DNA of 64,000 nt, from the NCBI GenBank assembly GCA_903813345.2, contig CAIIXF020000001.1, positions 54,143,885 through 54,207,884 of the forward strand. Reading direction: 5' to 3'. Numbering within the stretch: the stretch's first letter is position 1; each line of letters starts with the position of its first letter. Made by a program: the position numbers and the translations under genes. Positions 39,228 to 50,332 of this stretch are shown here, in pieces. Under the pieces are notes generated by a model. It saw nothing but the letters and a program-made list of their open reading frames with translations. It ran no database searches and was not told where the DNA came from. Source of the stretch: Owenia fusiformis (Eukaryota; Annelida; Polychaeta; Sabellida; Oweniidae).

Positions 39228-39837
39228 CTTGCCAGGATCACTGTTCCACAGCTGAATGACTCGAACTGCAGTTAGTATAATTCAAGATGGTGGCAAAAAT
39301 GATTTCGTTTTTGATAAACCAACGATTTCAGGTAAACTAATTTGAATGTGGATTCTAAATGTTTCGCCATGCAAACTCATAAGTAAGCAGCCAGGAGAAA
39401 ATACTCAGAAACCCGTATTAATAATAAATTTTAAAGAAAATAGCTTCACTTAGACTGAACTTGATGATACACTAACTCAAACATGATATTCACCGTTGAT
39501 GACACTAACTCAGATGGCCATGTATGTTATATTCATTCCATAGAGTTAGTGTCATCCATCGTTTCAGTTAGTGTTATTCCTATTTCATCAACAAATTCAG
39601 TAAGAGTCATTCTAAGTAATGCCGTTTTCTTTTTTCTTCAATATCGTGGGTGTTTGAACGTTTTGTCGTGGCAGTTTATAATTTGAGCTTCATTAGTTTG
39701 CATGGCGAAATAATCCACATTCAATTAGTTTAGCCGAAATCGGGAATTTATCGAAAACGAAAGAGTTTTGGCCACCATCTAAAATGATACTAACTGCAGT
39801 TCGAGTCATCCAGCTGTGGAACAGTGATCCTGGCAAG
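39228..39837. mobile_element. Foldback element with CTTGCCAGGATC ends, 610 bp
   Basis: Arms of about 150 bp start CTTGCCAGGATCACTGTTCC and end with its mirror, with TA on both sides. The centre contains GTTAGTGTCATC repeats in both orientations. No transposase. Confidence 0.7.
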
Positions 39838-39839
39838 TA

Positions 39840-42505
39840 TCCTGTTCAAACATAGAAACGAAGTTGTTGGATTTACCTTTATCTATCAAAATAATCGATA
39901 TACGAAAAGTTAATAAACTGAAGAATATATTGACGATACAGCATTATGTAAATAACAATCACAACGAGAAACACTATATAATAAACATCAATACGACGAG
40001 ATAATAGATTAATTATCCAAATTGAATAATAACCAATAAGATCAGTTACTGTTGAATAACATTCTGCCCGGGATTTGTTATTAATCATATAGAAATGTCT
40101 TATCCGAACAGCTTACATGTACGTATTATCCGTTGCGGCCATTAACAATTTTACATATCTAATTAGCTAAGTAAATAAACATGCGTCGACACAGTCGCAG
40201 TTGACTATGAAAAGCTCAATCATCAATCTTATTTTTATTTTCTTGATTTAAAGATTTATTATGTTTAAAAAAGAAAATGTTTGATTTTTAAGCTCAACCT
40301 TTAATTCTTATTATCAAGAACGCGCATGCAAATTCGCCAACCATGTACATTGTTTGCAGTCTGAGCAATTTAATGTAAATCATTGTATATTTTTCGATAT
40401 ACTGTAATACTATTCATTATTTGTAAAATTGAACCGAATATAATCTAAAATTAAAATTTAAAATAGCTTTAAAATAGCTTTAAATACATTATATTTCATA
40501 AAAGTTGCCTTAAAACAATACAATTCGTGTGTTTGTAAATGCTCTAAAGCCCCGCTAGTATATGAACGAATCCTAAATAGAAATGAGTAAAATTCGTTCC
40601 CATTAGTGTGTACACGTTCTACACCGAGACTTCTCCTTTAAATCAAATCAGTCCACTAGTATGAGTTAAGAATGGACAGAGGGACGGATGGCTTCATTCA
40701 ATGGGATAATTAAGATATTTCAAAACCAGTGTCATTCTTCTATGCATACATCACTCCAATCATTAAACAAGCTGTTTATTTTAAAACTATTCTTTACGAA
40801 TCTATGATAAGTGTATAATGTTCAATCATACAAATCGCAGTCAGTGATTGTTCTCCACACTCACCCATCCCCCTTCCTGACATGAACTATTTTGTAAAAC
40901 CATTGACAGTGTGGAAAGGATTTTTACACTCGAGTGTCAAGGGGGGGGGGCAGTTACAGAAATATACAAGGCGATGGTTCAAATTGGACAATTTTCAAAA
41001 CTGCTCAACATGGTGAAAACTTCACGTTTTTAAAGAATGCTTGCCCGGCGAGTGGTTTGCTCTGGATTGCGAGAGAACAAAAACTTTGAGTTAGGATTTT
41101 TCCTAATACTATCTATACCACCCTTGGTATACGCAGCTAACGAAAATTGACCGGTACGGGTCAAAAGCTAGAATGTTCGTTTCTGTGCCCCCCCCCCCTG
41201 TCCATGGCCAGTAAGTAAGCTATGTGTATATATCTGTATAAAACCAGATGCAGGCATAGACATTGACAAGGCGAGGGGATTTAAATATAAAAATAGTCTT
41301 GTTTTTGGCTCCGACTTATATATTTTGGCACTGTTTAACGAAGCCGGTTTAAGGAATGAGAGGCAGAAATAATTCCTAGAAATAAGATGGCCTCATCGCG
41401 ATAGCCGCGACCCCTTTGTCTTTATCCTTCCACAATCGGCAGATAAGAGTGGCTCTGGCATACCAGAATGAGATGGCCTGTCTTTACCGTAATCAAGATA
41501 TGGTACCTAACCGCAGTTATTTTGGTTTTATAACGGGGATATTGCTCGAGCTTGAATAACAAATAAAAGGCATGTTCTTATTTCTGTATTCTGACCTTTG
41601 ATTGTGTATTAAGTTGAGCTGCACGCCAAACGTTAAGATTGTTAAAATGCTGAAAATAAAACTTTATTCCTCTCAATTTACATAAAAATGAAACAGATTA
41701 GATTCGAATCTCAGTCACACCAGCACCACTGGTCAAAGGAAGTACAAATATCTATATTAATCAAATGTCTGAGAATTTGATAACTGTCTGGGATCCAATG
41801 TTAATTTTATTGAAGCAAACTAAGAAAAGATGAATTTTAAACGTTTAGAGGGAAAAGTCAAATATGCATTGTAACCCTAAAAATAATTCATTTAAGTGTC
41901 GTACACATTTTATAACATTTATATAAATAAAACAAATAAAGCACAACCCTAATGCCCTATAATGAATTCATATCGGCGCCAAATGGCCCTTGCAATAAAA
42001 ACGCATCGAAGCAGGGAATGCTTGGAAAATTCTTCCGAGACTGACTTTTGTTATTTTAAAATTGAAATATGCCTAATTCCTATGAACACGCGATCTTTTT
42101 CCCTGGGTTTTACTCTATTTTAGATTTACTAGAAAAATGTTTATATGATGATTGCGTTTGCTTCTCACGAGTTCATTGAAACGTTCAGTCGTAAAACTTT
42201 AGAGATCAAAAGACTAATTAGGCACCTGATTGCGAAAGTTTGATTGCATTTCGATCGCCGGGATTTTACAAACGTATTGTTTAAGTAGCGATCGTGTTCT
42301 TGGGATCTTGATAACTTCCTATTTTAAGTTTTGGGTTGAAAGCAATGAGTATGTCGGACTTTCTCAAGTCCACATAATGAAACAATATCCCTTTATATTA
42401 GTCCAATCGGAATTTGCATAAACATACCAGTTTTATATTGCAAAAAGAACTGTAATTAATAGCCTACATAAAAGCATCATGATAAATAAAACATTAAAGC
42501 ATATA
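39840..42505. other. AT-rich non-coding stretch
   Basis: No gene is recognised. A G run (about 40942-40951) and a C run (about 41190-41199) may mark remnants of elements with G/C tracts. Confidence 0.35.
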
Positions 42506-43116
42506 CAGGGTGTCAAATAAGTCCCGTCCCCCCCTCTACAGCCAAAACCAAGATATATGGTACTAAGTGTGATATATCATTGGAAAGGTCTTCCAAAGTT
42601 ACGTTGATTAGCATATATCTGACACATGTCAATCAATCTCACAAAGTTTTACAGTGTATCAGTTGAGGTGACCATAGGCCTAGAGACATGGCAATTTGGT
42701 CTATTTGGCAGGATTTTCAGAATCGGGTATAAGAAAAGTCAAAAGACCTAAAGATTTCAATATATGTATATGGCAATGAATTTAACAAATTTCTGGATAG
42801 GGGAAGATGTGTAGAAAATAGAGGAGCAAGGTAAGTGGTGAAAACATTTTTGTAACAAGTGGAATGTGAAAAAGATTAACTTTTTGACGTATTTCTGGGG
42901 TAAAATCCTTCTCATTTTGACGCAAAAAAGCTGCTTAAAGGTGGGTATGCTAACTATAAAACACATCATGAAAATATAGGTGAAGTTCATCCAAAATATT
43001 TGGGAGTTGGTGAGTTAACATAACTTTTTATGATCTTTCCAATGGTATATCACACTAGGCACCATCTATTAAGGTTCTAGCTGTAGCAGGGGGGACGGGA
43101 CTTATTTGACACCCTG
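42506..43116. mobile_element. Mariner-type miniature element, 611 bp
   Basis: The terminal inverted repeats CAGGGTGTCAAATAAGTCCC are flanked by TA. Its interior aligns with the reverse complement of 32256-32870. Confidence 0.75.
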
Positions 43117-43858
43117 TATAAAGCCTTTTGTTATCGCACCCATCGCACCCCCCCCCCCTCCTGGCTACGCCTATGGATATGTTGGCAACTTTCACGTTTA
43201 CCCCGCCCCCTAATAATTCTTGCGCCCCCTCTAAATATCAGACCCGTCAGGCGTTGAGGCATGGATCAGGATACCCTGACTCCCAAGCTGTGCGACTTCT
43301 GGCAACCGCTACACCTATATTCCCGGGGAAAACGCTTTTAGAAAAATTGTCAAATATGGTCGTGTGTGGGCAAACACGGAGGAGGAGGAGAGGGGTGCGT
43401 GCATTGTGTGCGACCCTTCATCAGTTGTGTACCTTATTTTTTGTATGAATTTCTTCCGAATAGTTATGCTAGAGGGGTTCTGATATTTATTTCTGTTTTC
43501 AAATGAAATAATTTCACCCTTGCCCGACTGACTTGTAGATAATGCACGAATCAAATAGCATGGAGATCAGATAATCAGATTGATTCGTATTTTCGCAATC
43601 AGATGAATTAACTTATTGTTTTCTCTGATTAAAAGGCGGTTTGAAGCTACTTTTACAGGATTTGTAAATTCGCAATCAGACTAGCTTATTTTAATATTTA
43701 GTCAGTGCAAGAGGAGGGGACTATAATGTAGAAAATTGTTTTGGTTTCGACTCTAACTGAATAATTTATCACAATTGTTAAATAAGCAAACAGAAACAGG
43801 TTTAAAAATGAGAATAGAGGCAAAAAGTCTATACATAAAATGTAATCAAAACCCGGGA

Positions 43859-44605
43859 ATTAAAAGCAATTTTAGACTGTTAGATGATCTCTTCTGTACC
43901 CTTTGCATTCGTTTGACTTCACTGTAGTTTAACTAGACTCTGCACGCAGGGTATCTCTTCTGTAATCAAGGTGATGTTGGTACACTTCCGCCGTTAGAAA
44001 AACAAAGACTAAGACAAAGACTATATAGCAATTAATCCTTTTGTAATTATTAAATGTTAGATTCTTATTATTTTGTTGGACAATGTTCAGACTTCTGACC
44101 AAGATTAAATCATTTATGTTTGTATTTAAAAATAGTATTTCAATCAGACAGACGTTCTAATGAGTTAGAAAAATACATTTGTCCATTTCCTCTCAAGAAG
44201 TTTTCAAAGGTAATCAAGTCGATTTGTTTGAGTGTTTAGCATTGTTTTTCATAACTTGACGCTTCCATGAACAGAATGACTTTGAAATGAGTTTTTATAA
44301 TTTTAGCTTTTATACGGACATGCTTATTGTATATTTCTATATGAACGTTGTAGTTATGTGATGTAACATCGCCCCCCCCCAATTACAGGTATACAAATTT
44401 TGGTCGGAATGCATTAACTTGCAATTAAAAGCAATTTTAGACTGTTAGATGATCTCTTATGTAATCTAGGTGATGTTGGTACACTTCCGCATTTAAGAAA
44501 ACAAAGACTAAAACAAAGAGAACTAAGCAATTAATCCTTTTGTTATCATTAAATGTTAGATTCTCATTTTTTATTGGACAATATTAAGACTTCTGTCTCC
44601 GATTG
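43859..44605. repeat. Local direct duplication, about 240-bp units
   Basis: The segment 43859-44104 (AATTAAAAGCAATTTTAGAC ... ACTTCTG) recurs at 44422-44605 with substitutions. The left unit carries ultra-short element b and the right unit does not. Confidence 0.7.
43897..43953 (+). mobile_element. Ultra-short element, copy b (57 bp)
   Basis: Same ends as copy a, lacking about 24 bp in the middle. It has a perfect 9-bp duplication, TCTCTTCTG (43888-43896 and 43954-43962). A nearby paralogous segment keeps the empty site (GATCTCTTATGTAATC near 44450). Confidence 0.8.
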
Positions 44606-44862
44606 TTATGCAGGTATGTGTATAAAATCATGTGAACAACATTATCGTGGAAACTCCCATATTCATTCTCATAATGTCTTACAGCTATTTCGCAAATGAC
44701 ATAATCCTAAACAACATATGGAAATAATAGTGCAGAACTGAGCGAAAAGAAAGGTGGAACAAATCAGATTAAGATATTTTATTTTTGAAATGCACAGAGG
44801 GCAAAAGTTAAAGGCGTTGTGAAATAGATCGTGCTTTTATATGATCCCCTTCTATAGTACCC

Positions 44863-44946
44863 TACCCTTTGCATTCGTCCGACTTCACTTCTCTAATGAG
44901 AGTTTCGTCTTCTCGTAGTTTATAATTAGACTCTGCACGCAGCGTA
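44863..44946 (+). mobile_element. Ultra-short element, copy c (84 bp)
   Basis: It begins TACCCTTTGCATTCG and ends GCACGCAGCGTA. The flanking 9-mers ATAGTACCC and ATAGTTCCC differ at one base. It lies about 60 bp from a strong hairpin. Confidence 0.7.
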
Positions 44947-45004
44947 ATAGTTCCCCTATTATCCATGTTCATGTTCTCATTTGATTTTTCATCAGTTATG
45001 ACTT

Positions 45005-45132
45005 GGTAACATTTGTTCCGATTTTCATTACGGCGCCCGGCCGATTGAGTATTTTGTTCAGAATTGAATACAATTTTGAACAAAATACTCAACGGCCGGG
45101 CGCCGGTGCTGAAAATCTGAGCAAATGTGACC
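45005..45132. repeat. 128-bp GC-rich hairpin
   Basis: Two 62-nt arms (45005-45066 and 45071-45132) pair almost fully around a 4-nt AATA loop. The core GGCGCCCGGCCG stands out against the AT-rich background. The arms produce mirror-image open frames on both strands. Confidence 0.7.
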
Positions 45133-45982
45133 ACGGCATTATAAAAGCATACTCTTTAATACACGAACAGATTCAAAATGAGACTTTATCTATCAGAGAA
45201 ATAAAAATGGAAAATTTGTATTCTGAAAATACTAACTGATGCATTGGTTAGTATTAAATATTAAGTTTTACAGTCGGAAACCTCAAGGGGCGGGAAATTT
45301 GATTAAACAAAACGCCGGATTAATATGTGGACAACTTGCAAATGAAATGTAAGTAACATGACAGAACGAGTATGTACGTCCAATAAATACTTTTATAGTT
45401 TTAATGTGCATTCAAAGGACCCCGTTTGTAAAATTGATAGAAATGAATAGTTTTATTACCGGAAAAAACTGAGAAATATCTACCCGATTCGCCAGAATAG
45501 TCATCATCATATCAGTGCGAAAAATTAGCTATATTTATTTTCTATGCGATATACACCTGATATTGATAGCCTTCCACGATCATGGTCCGTTGACATCATC
45601 AACCTTGTGATTTGCCATAAGTGATTAACCAACATTTTAAAACAATTTAAAGTCGGGGTTGACGTTTCTTGACTTTTCAGACTGACATCCAAACAAAACA
45701 TAATTTGAAAATAAAAGGCATAAAATGGCCATTAAAAGTACATTTTTGAACAAAAGTATCAACTTATATTACACTGCACGCAAATACAAAGTGAAAAGAA
45801 CGTCTTCCCGGAGATTGAAATACGGATCGGTAAGTCAACAAATCTAACTGTTAAATAAACAAGCTTAGCCTATGTCTGCGATTGTTTGTCTGAGTGGCCA
45901 GATGTTATCCGTTTCGGATAATAAATTTCTGAGAATACTACTGATATCTAGAATACATCTTCCGTGATATTTTTCATAAAAC

Positions 45983-46060
45983 TACCCTTTGCATTCGTTT
46001 GACTTCACTAAAAGAGAGCTTCGTCTTAGTGTAGTTTAACTAGACTCTGCACGCAGGGTA
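45983..46060 (+). mobile_element. Ultra-short element, copy d (78 bp)
   Basis: Same ends as copies a and b. The flanking 9-mers TCATAAAAC and TCGTAAAAC differ at one base. The middle folds as CACTAA...TCTTAGTG. Confidence 0.72.
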
Positions 46061-46295
46061 TCGTAAAACAGGCATCTTAGCTGCAATTTTGAATAATAGC
46101 GTAATTCATAGCACAATATAAATTAACCCGCCTCTGTTTAATTCAAATATGCATTACCCTTAAGAATCATATACTTAGACACCTTTTCATTCTTGATTCG
46201 AATTTTTATCTTGTCTTCATCTAAATTTGTGGATTAATAACAGTTTTTAGTATACAAATTAAACATACAAAATGTAGCGTATTGATTACACGTTA

Positions 46296-46545
46296 CAGTG
46301 GCGTAGCCAGCTTTCAGTCGGGGGGAAGGGGGGGGGGGGGGGGGGGGGGGGGGTGCGATCGTGGCATAAAAAATGTTTTTGAAGATTTGTTTTGAATTTT
46401 ACAAAAATTGGTGCAACTTCGTTCAAAATCGAGCTAGAAGCTTCAAATAAAAAGCATTTTAAGACTTTTTTCTTCTACCTAATAGTTCTATTTTCATTGG
46501 TTATGGAGGGATCGCACACATCGCATCCCCCTGGCTACGCCTATG
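46296..46545. mobile_element. Miniature element with CAGTGGCGTAGCCAG end and a G26 tract
   Basis: It begins CAGTGGCGTAGCCAG and ends CTGGCTACGCCTATG. This is the common hAT-type end GGCGTAGCCAG, although no 8-bp duplication is clear. It holds a run of 26 G at 46328-46353. A lone related end lies near 43139-43180 (a C tract then CTGGCTACGCCTATG). Confidence 0.5.
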
Positions 46546-46689
46546 CGCTATATTAATATAACAAGGTTATCATATCATGCCAATAGTTATATGGTTAACT
46601 AATAATAACACAAAATAATAATACACGATAATTAAAAAAATAAACCTCGGTATTCGGGCCTAAAATCCAAGGATACGTGTACCATTACT

Positions 46690-47237
46690 TAAAGGGTGAC
46701 GCATATCGTTTAGCAAATCGAACGCTCGTTTCTGGTGTTGCTCACCGTTTAGTATAAAAGGCCCGATCCCGGAATAATACTCAAGGGTTCACAGGCTCGA
46801 GGTCGTTGTGTCAACACCTCTAACTGTTATATAGCATAAGTATATTATAGATCGTCACACATTTATAAAAGGGTGATTTTTATTTTGACAAATCAATTCC
46901 ACATTTATGGGTGAAGTTTCAGGATCTTCTATTTGTGTATAATAAGGAAAATTGACATCTAAATTTCCCCATAACGTAAAAACACACAGCTTGGCATATG
47001 AAATATCCTACAAATGAAACAAAGCAGTTCTAATACAAGGATTTATATTGGCTGTTGTACATATTCTTTGAACGCAATCACTCTATGGATAATGTTTTTA
47101 AAATCATTATAAACGGATTACTTTATCTCAAAGACAATTTAAACTGGATTTTACAGAACTCCCCTTATTTCTTAAAAATGGACTGATCCAGGAGCCGCCA
47201 TATTGTTTTTATACGGGAAGCTTATCGGAACCCTTTA
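46690..47237. repeat. Dispersed repeat, inverted partner of 38604-39181
   Basis: Reverse-complement copy of 38604-39181, with small indels. The two copies are about 7.5 kb apart. Confidence 0.8.
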
Positions 47238-47767
47238 AAGGGACCCAACACCATGGTCACATGATCAGTCGTGTGGAGGTAAGCTCCCAGTTGAAATAAA
47301 ATCACTGTCCTCCTTTGGTTTCTGTGAAAAGTAGCTAATACCCTCATGTATTGGTCAGTTTGTGTGTCACACGACTAATCCCCACCATATGCTTCATTCA
47401 ACATATTTTATGCTATTGAGCTGCATATATAAACAGTACTTTGCAACTAAGGTCATACAGTATACTTACCCCTTGCAAATTGTAATTTATTGAATTCACA
47501 GTAAACCCATCAATTTTTAAGAAAACAAAGAATATTGTTCTCATGGATCTATTATTTATGTTAGACTAACTATGAAAATATAAATATGAAATAATATGTT
47601 AGCTTGAAGTCATATATAAGATGAAAATATACTTGTGTTCATGATTTGCATTTTTCCAAAGGGAATATTCCCATGTAAGTAAATACAGATGCAATATATA
47701 ATTTATATGTATATCTATGTCATCTGTCTATACATGCGCGTATAGCCTAGTGTTACATGTGAACAAG

Positions 47768-47843
47768 ATGGTTCTGGAAAGAAATGAGCGTGGCAGATTT
47801 GCTAAAATGCCACATACACCACAAAAGCAAGACCAATTTGAAA
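47768..47843 (+). CDS. Possible isolated first coding exon
   Basis: ATG at 47768 opens a frame reading MVLERNERGRFAKMP then HTPQKQDQFE, ending at a strong donor (GAAAGTAAGT). The composition is protein-like, but no following exon or homologue is recognised, and a miniature transposon begins 50 bp later. Low confidence. Confidence 0.2.
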
Positions 47844-47893
47844 GTAAGTTCATTATTCTCAAGGGTACACTTCAAGTGAAAGCTACATTGCTA

Positions 47894-48136
47894 CAGGGTG
47901 GCCTATCATTCTGAGACAAATGTATTATCCAACGATTGTGATTTTCGAAGCTAAAATATGATATCTTGAGCAGATGGAAATACATTCCCATGAGATATGT
48001 ATATATAGTCAAAAGTGATAACTATTTATTGAGTGTAATGAAATGTATCCTTCGCTAACTGCTTTTGTTTGAGATAATTATCATGAAATGTTTTTAAATC
48101 AATTTTTATGTGTGTCATTGATTCTAATCCACCCTG
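47894..48136. mobile_element. Mariner-type miniature element, 243 bp
   Basis: CAGGGTGG and CCACCCTG ends with TA on both sides (CTACAGGGTGG and CCACCCTGTAG). There is no coding content. Confidence 0.5.
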
Positions 48137-49563
48137 TAGTCTGGTGTTTATAGAGCATTGCGACTCGTACAACTTATTCTCACAAATATCAAACCTCATT
48201 TACTAATTAATTTTTTGTGTGAATATGAAGAGTCCAAGCATTGCTTTTTTATGTTTATTGTATAGCTATATTTAGCCTTGATATCCATGATTTTTTAAAA
48301 CAAAATCTCACCGTTAGATTTCGGGCTATTCATGTTTACTCATTTGTCTAATTGGAAAACAATGCAAATCTCATTTTTTCAAAGGAAAAAAATTGAAATT
48401 CTAAGACGGTGAAAAATCATTAAAAAATACACAGATTCAGAATCCGGCAAGCATTTTCCCTTATTCCTCTCCGTTAAGAAGTTTTGCAAGGTGTTGGATT
48501 CCTTTAAGTGTAAGCTGCAATACCATATCGAATACCTGTACCATTACTCAATATTAAATCCCACTTGGGTAGCAACACAATAGAATTTGCTGTGGTTTAT
48601 TTTTAAGAATGTATGGTTTTATCAAAAGGAAAGTGCATTATTTTTCTATTGTTTTTAAAGAATGTACACTTGGCAAGCTATCAAAAACAAGTGAGACATA
48701 AATGACCATTGACAGTTTTTGATAGTTTTCATTCCCTAAAAACAATATACAAAAATACATGTACCCTTCTCTTGTTACTGTGCATTCTTTAGAATAAAAC
48801 AATTTATCAATTTTTGTTGCTATCTACATCATTGATTTTATCTTACTTACAAATATTCTGCTGTATTCAAATTCAATGTTCTGGACTGGACAGTCGCCTG
48901 TAGTGCACTGAAGCTAGACTAATTATAGCCCACTCAGTCACTTAGATCAACTCACACTCATGAGGTCAATGCAACCAACTCTTTTTGTTGTTACAATTAA
49001 TTGGCTACACATTTTAACCAATAAGAGCCAGGGTCATTGTGAGCCTGGCAAAATTCACAGTTTGAATAGTCAATACAAAAGAAATCACATTTTTCCGGAT
49101 TAAAGACCTTTTAACTGTAGTATAATAGACCCTTTGCCTGTGATAAGAGTCTGTGTGATTTAAGTAAGATAAAGCATTCGAATTCGATTTGATAAGAAAT
49201 AACAACCTCAGGCCTTCGGCCTTCGGTGTATTATTTCTTATAAATTCTCATTCTTATGCTTTATCCAGTACATAACCACTAGTAAGACCATAATAACAAG
49301 CTTAATAACTAGCTTATCGCAAATTATTCCATACGATTTTGTCTTGTGAATACTTTTAAACTACAGGATTTACAATTTGGATTAGTGACATTGACCTCAT
49401 AGAATTTATATAGCAACGGATTTATTATACAATTCGACAAGGAAAGAATATATATCAAGTACTACAACGTATTTATTAACACCATTCGTTCATTTGGATT
49501 ATAAATAACAGAAAAAAGGGAAATCAGTCAATTTGATGGATTTCAACATATATTATTGTCAAT
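48137..49563. other. Region upstream of GT7 copy 2
   Basis: This is the presumed promoter side of GT7 copy 2. No clear core promoter is seen. A foldback at about 49171-49264 (GATAAAGCATTCG ... GCTTTATC) contains GGCCTTCGGCCTTCGG. Confidence 0.35.
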
Positions 49564-50332
49564 ATGCTTAATAGAACAAAATTGCTTGTGTTACTTTCGC
49601 TCTTAAATACATTTGTCTTTCTATACGTGGGCCAAAACTATTTAATCAGGTTCAAGATGCAACCAAAGGCGGGTATACTCGAACTTAGACCAAATACAAT
49701 AGCCACTGTACCTGAATTAAGGCTGGATAGTGCAACGACCAATTCTCCTACACTTTACAAGAAAACAACAACCAGTATGATCAGTACGCATACGCTTTAT
49801 AAGAATACAACTACCAGTGTACCCAAACTTAAACTAAATACAACTACCAGTACTCAAAAACTTAAGCAGAATGCTACAGTCAGTATTCCCAAACTTAAGC
49901 TGAATACAAGGACCAGCACTCCAAAACTTTACGAAAATATAACAACCAGTATACCCAAACTTAGGCTGAATACAACTACAAATACTCAAAAACTTAAGCA
50001 GAATGCAACAGTCGGTATACCCAAACTTAAGGTGAATACAACGATAAGTATACTTAAACTTTACCAAAATACAACAACCAGTATACCCAAACTTAGGCTG
50101 AATACAACTACAAATACTCAAAAACTTAAGCAAAATGCAACAGTCGGTATACCCAAACTTAAGGCGAATACAACGATAAGTATACTTAAACTTTACCAAA
50201 ATACAACAACCAGTATACCCAAACTTAGGCTGAATACAGTTACAAGTATACCCAAACTTGAATTGAAGCCAGTAACCAGTACACCCAAGCTGAATACAAC
50301 TCAGATTTGTCCAGAAGTCACAAAATACTTAG
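49564..50332 (+). CDS. GT7 copy 2 exon 1: signal anchor and 11-residue repeat stem
   Basis: The exon has 769 bp, opens with ATG at 49564 and ends at TTAG before GTAAGA. Residues 1-6 are cytoplasmic, 7-23 a hydrophobic anchor ([17 protein letters not shown]), and about 34-245 a stem. From residue 82 to 235 the stem is fourteen consecutive 11-residue units of the type [11 protein letters not shown]. Each unit ends in Asn, and in most joins this Asn starts an N-x-T sequon, giving 13 in the stem. Four unit types form a 44-residue (132-bp) higher-order repeat, nearly identical at 49939-50070 and 50071-50202. The conserved catalytic-domain leader ICPE follows. A long open frame on the other strand is a by-product of the repeat. 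Confidence 0.85.

Noticed and set aside
43128-43448. 106-codon open frame beginning in a C tract
   Set aside because: It begins in a transposon-derived poly-C end with low-complexity proline-rich translation and has no splice support.
44862-45239. Two similar open frames on opposite strands, both starting MVTF
   Set aside because: They are the two arms of the 128-bp hairpin read in mirror fashion, not genes.
49834-50199. Long open frame antisense to the GT7 stem repeat
   Set aside because: It exists because the 33-bp unit lacks stops in that frame; the sense frame has an anchor, splice donor and fits the downstream exons.
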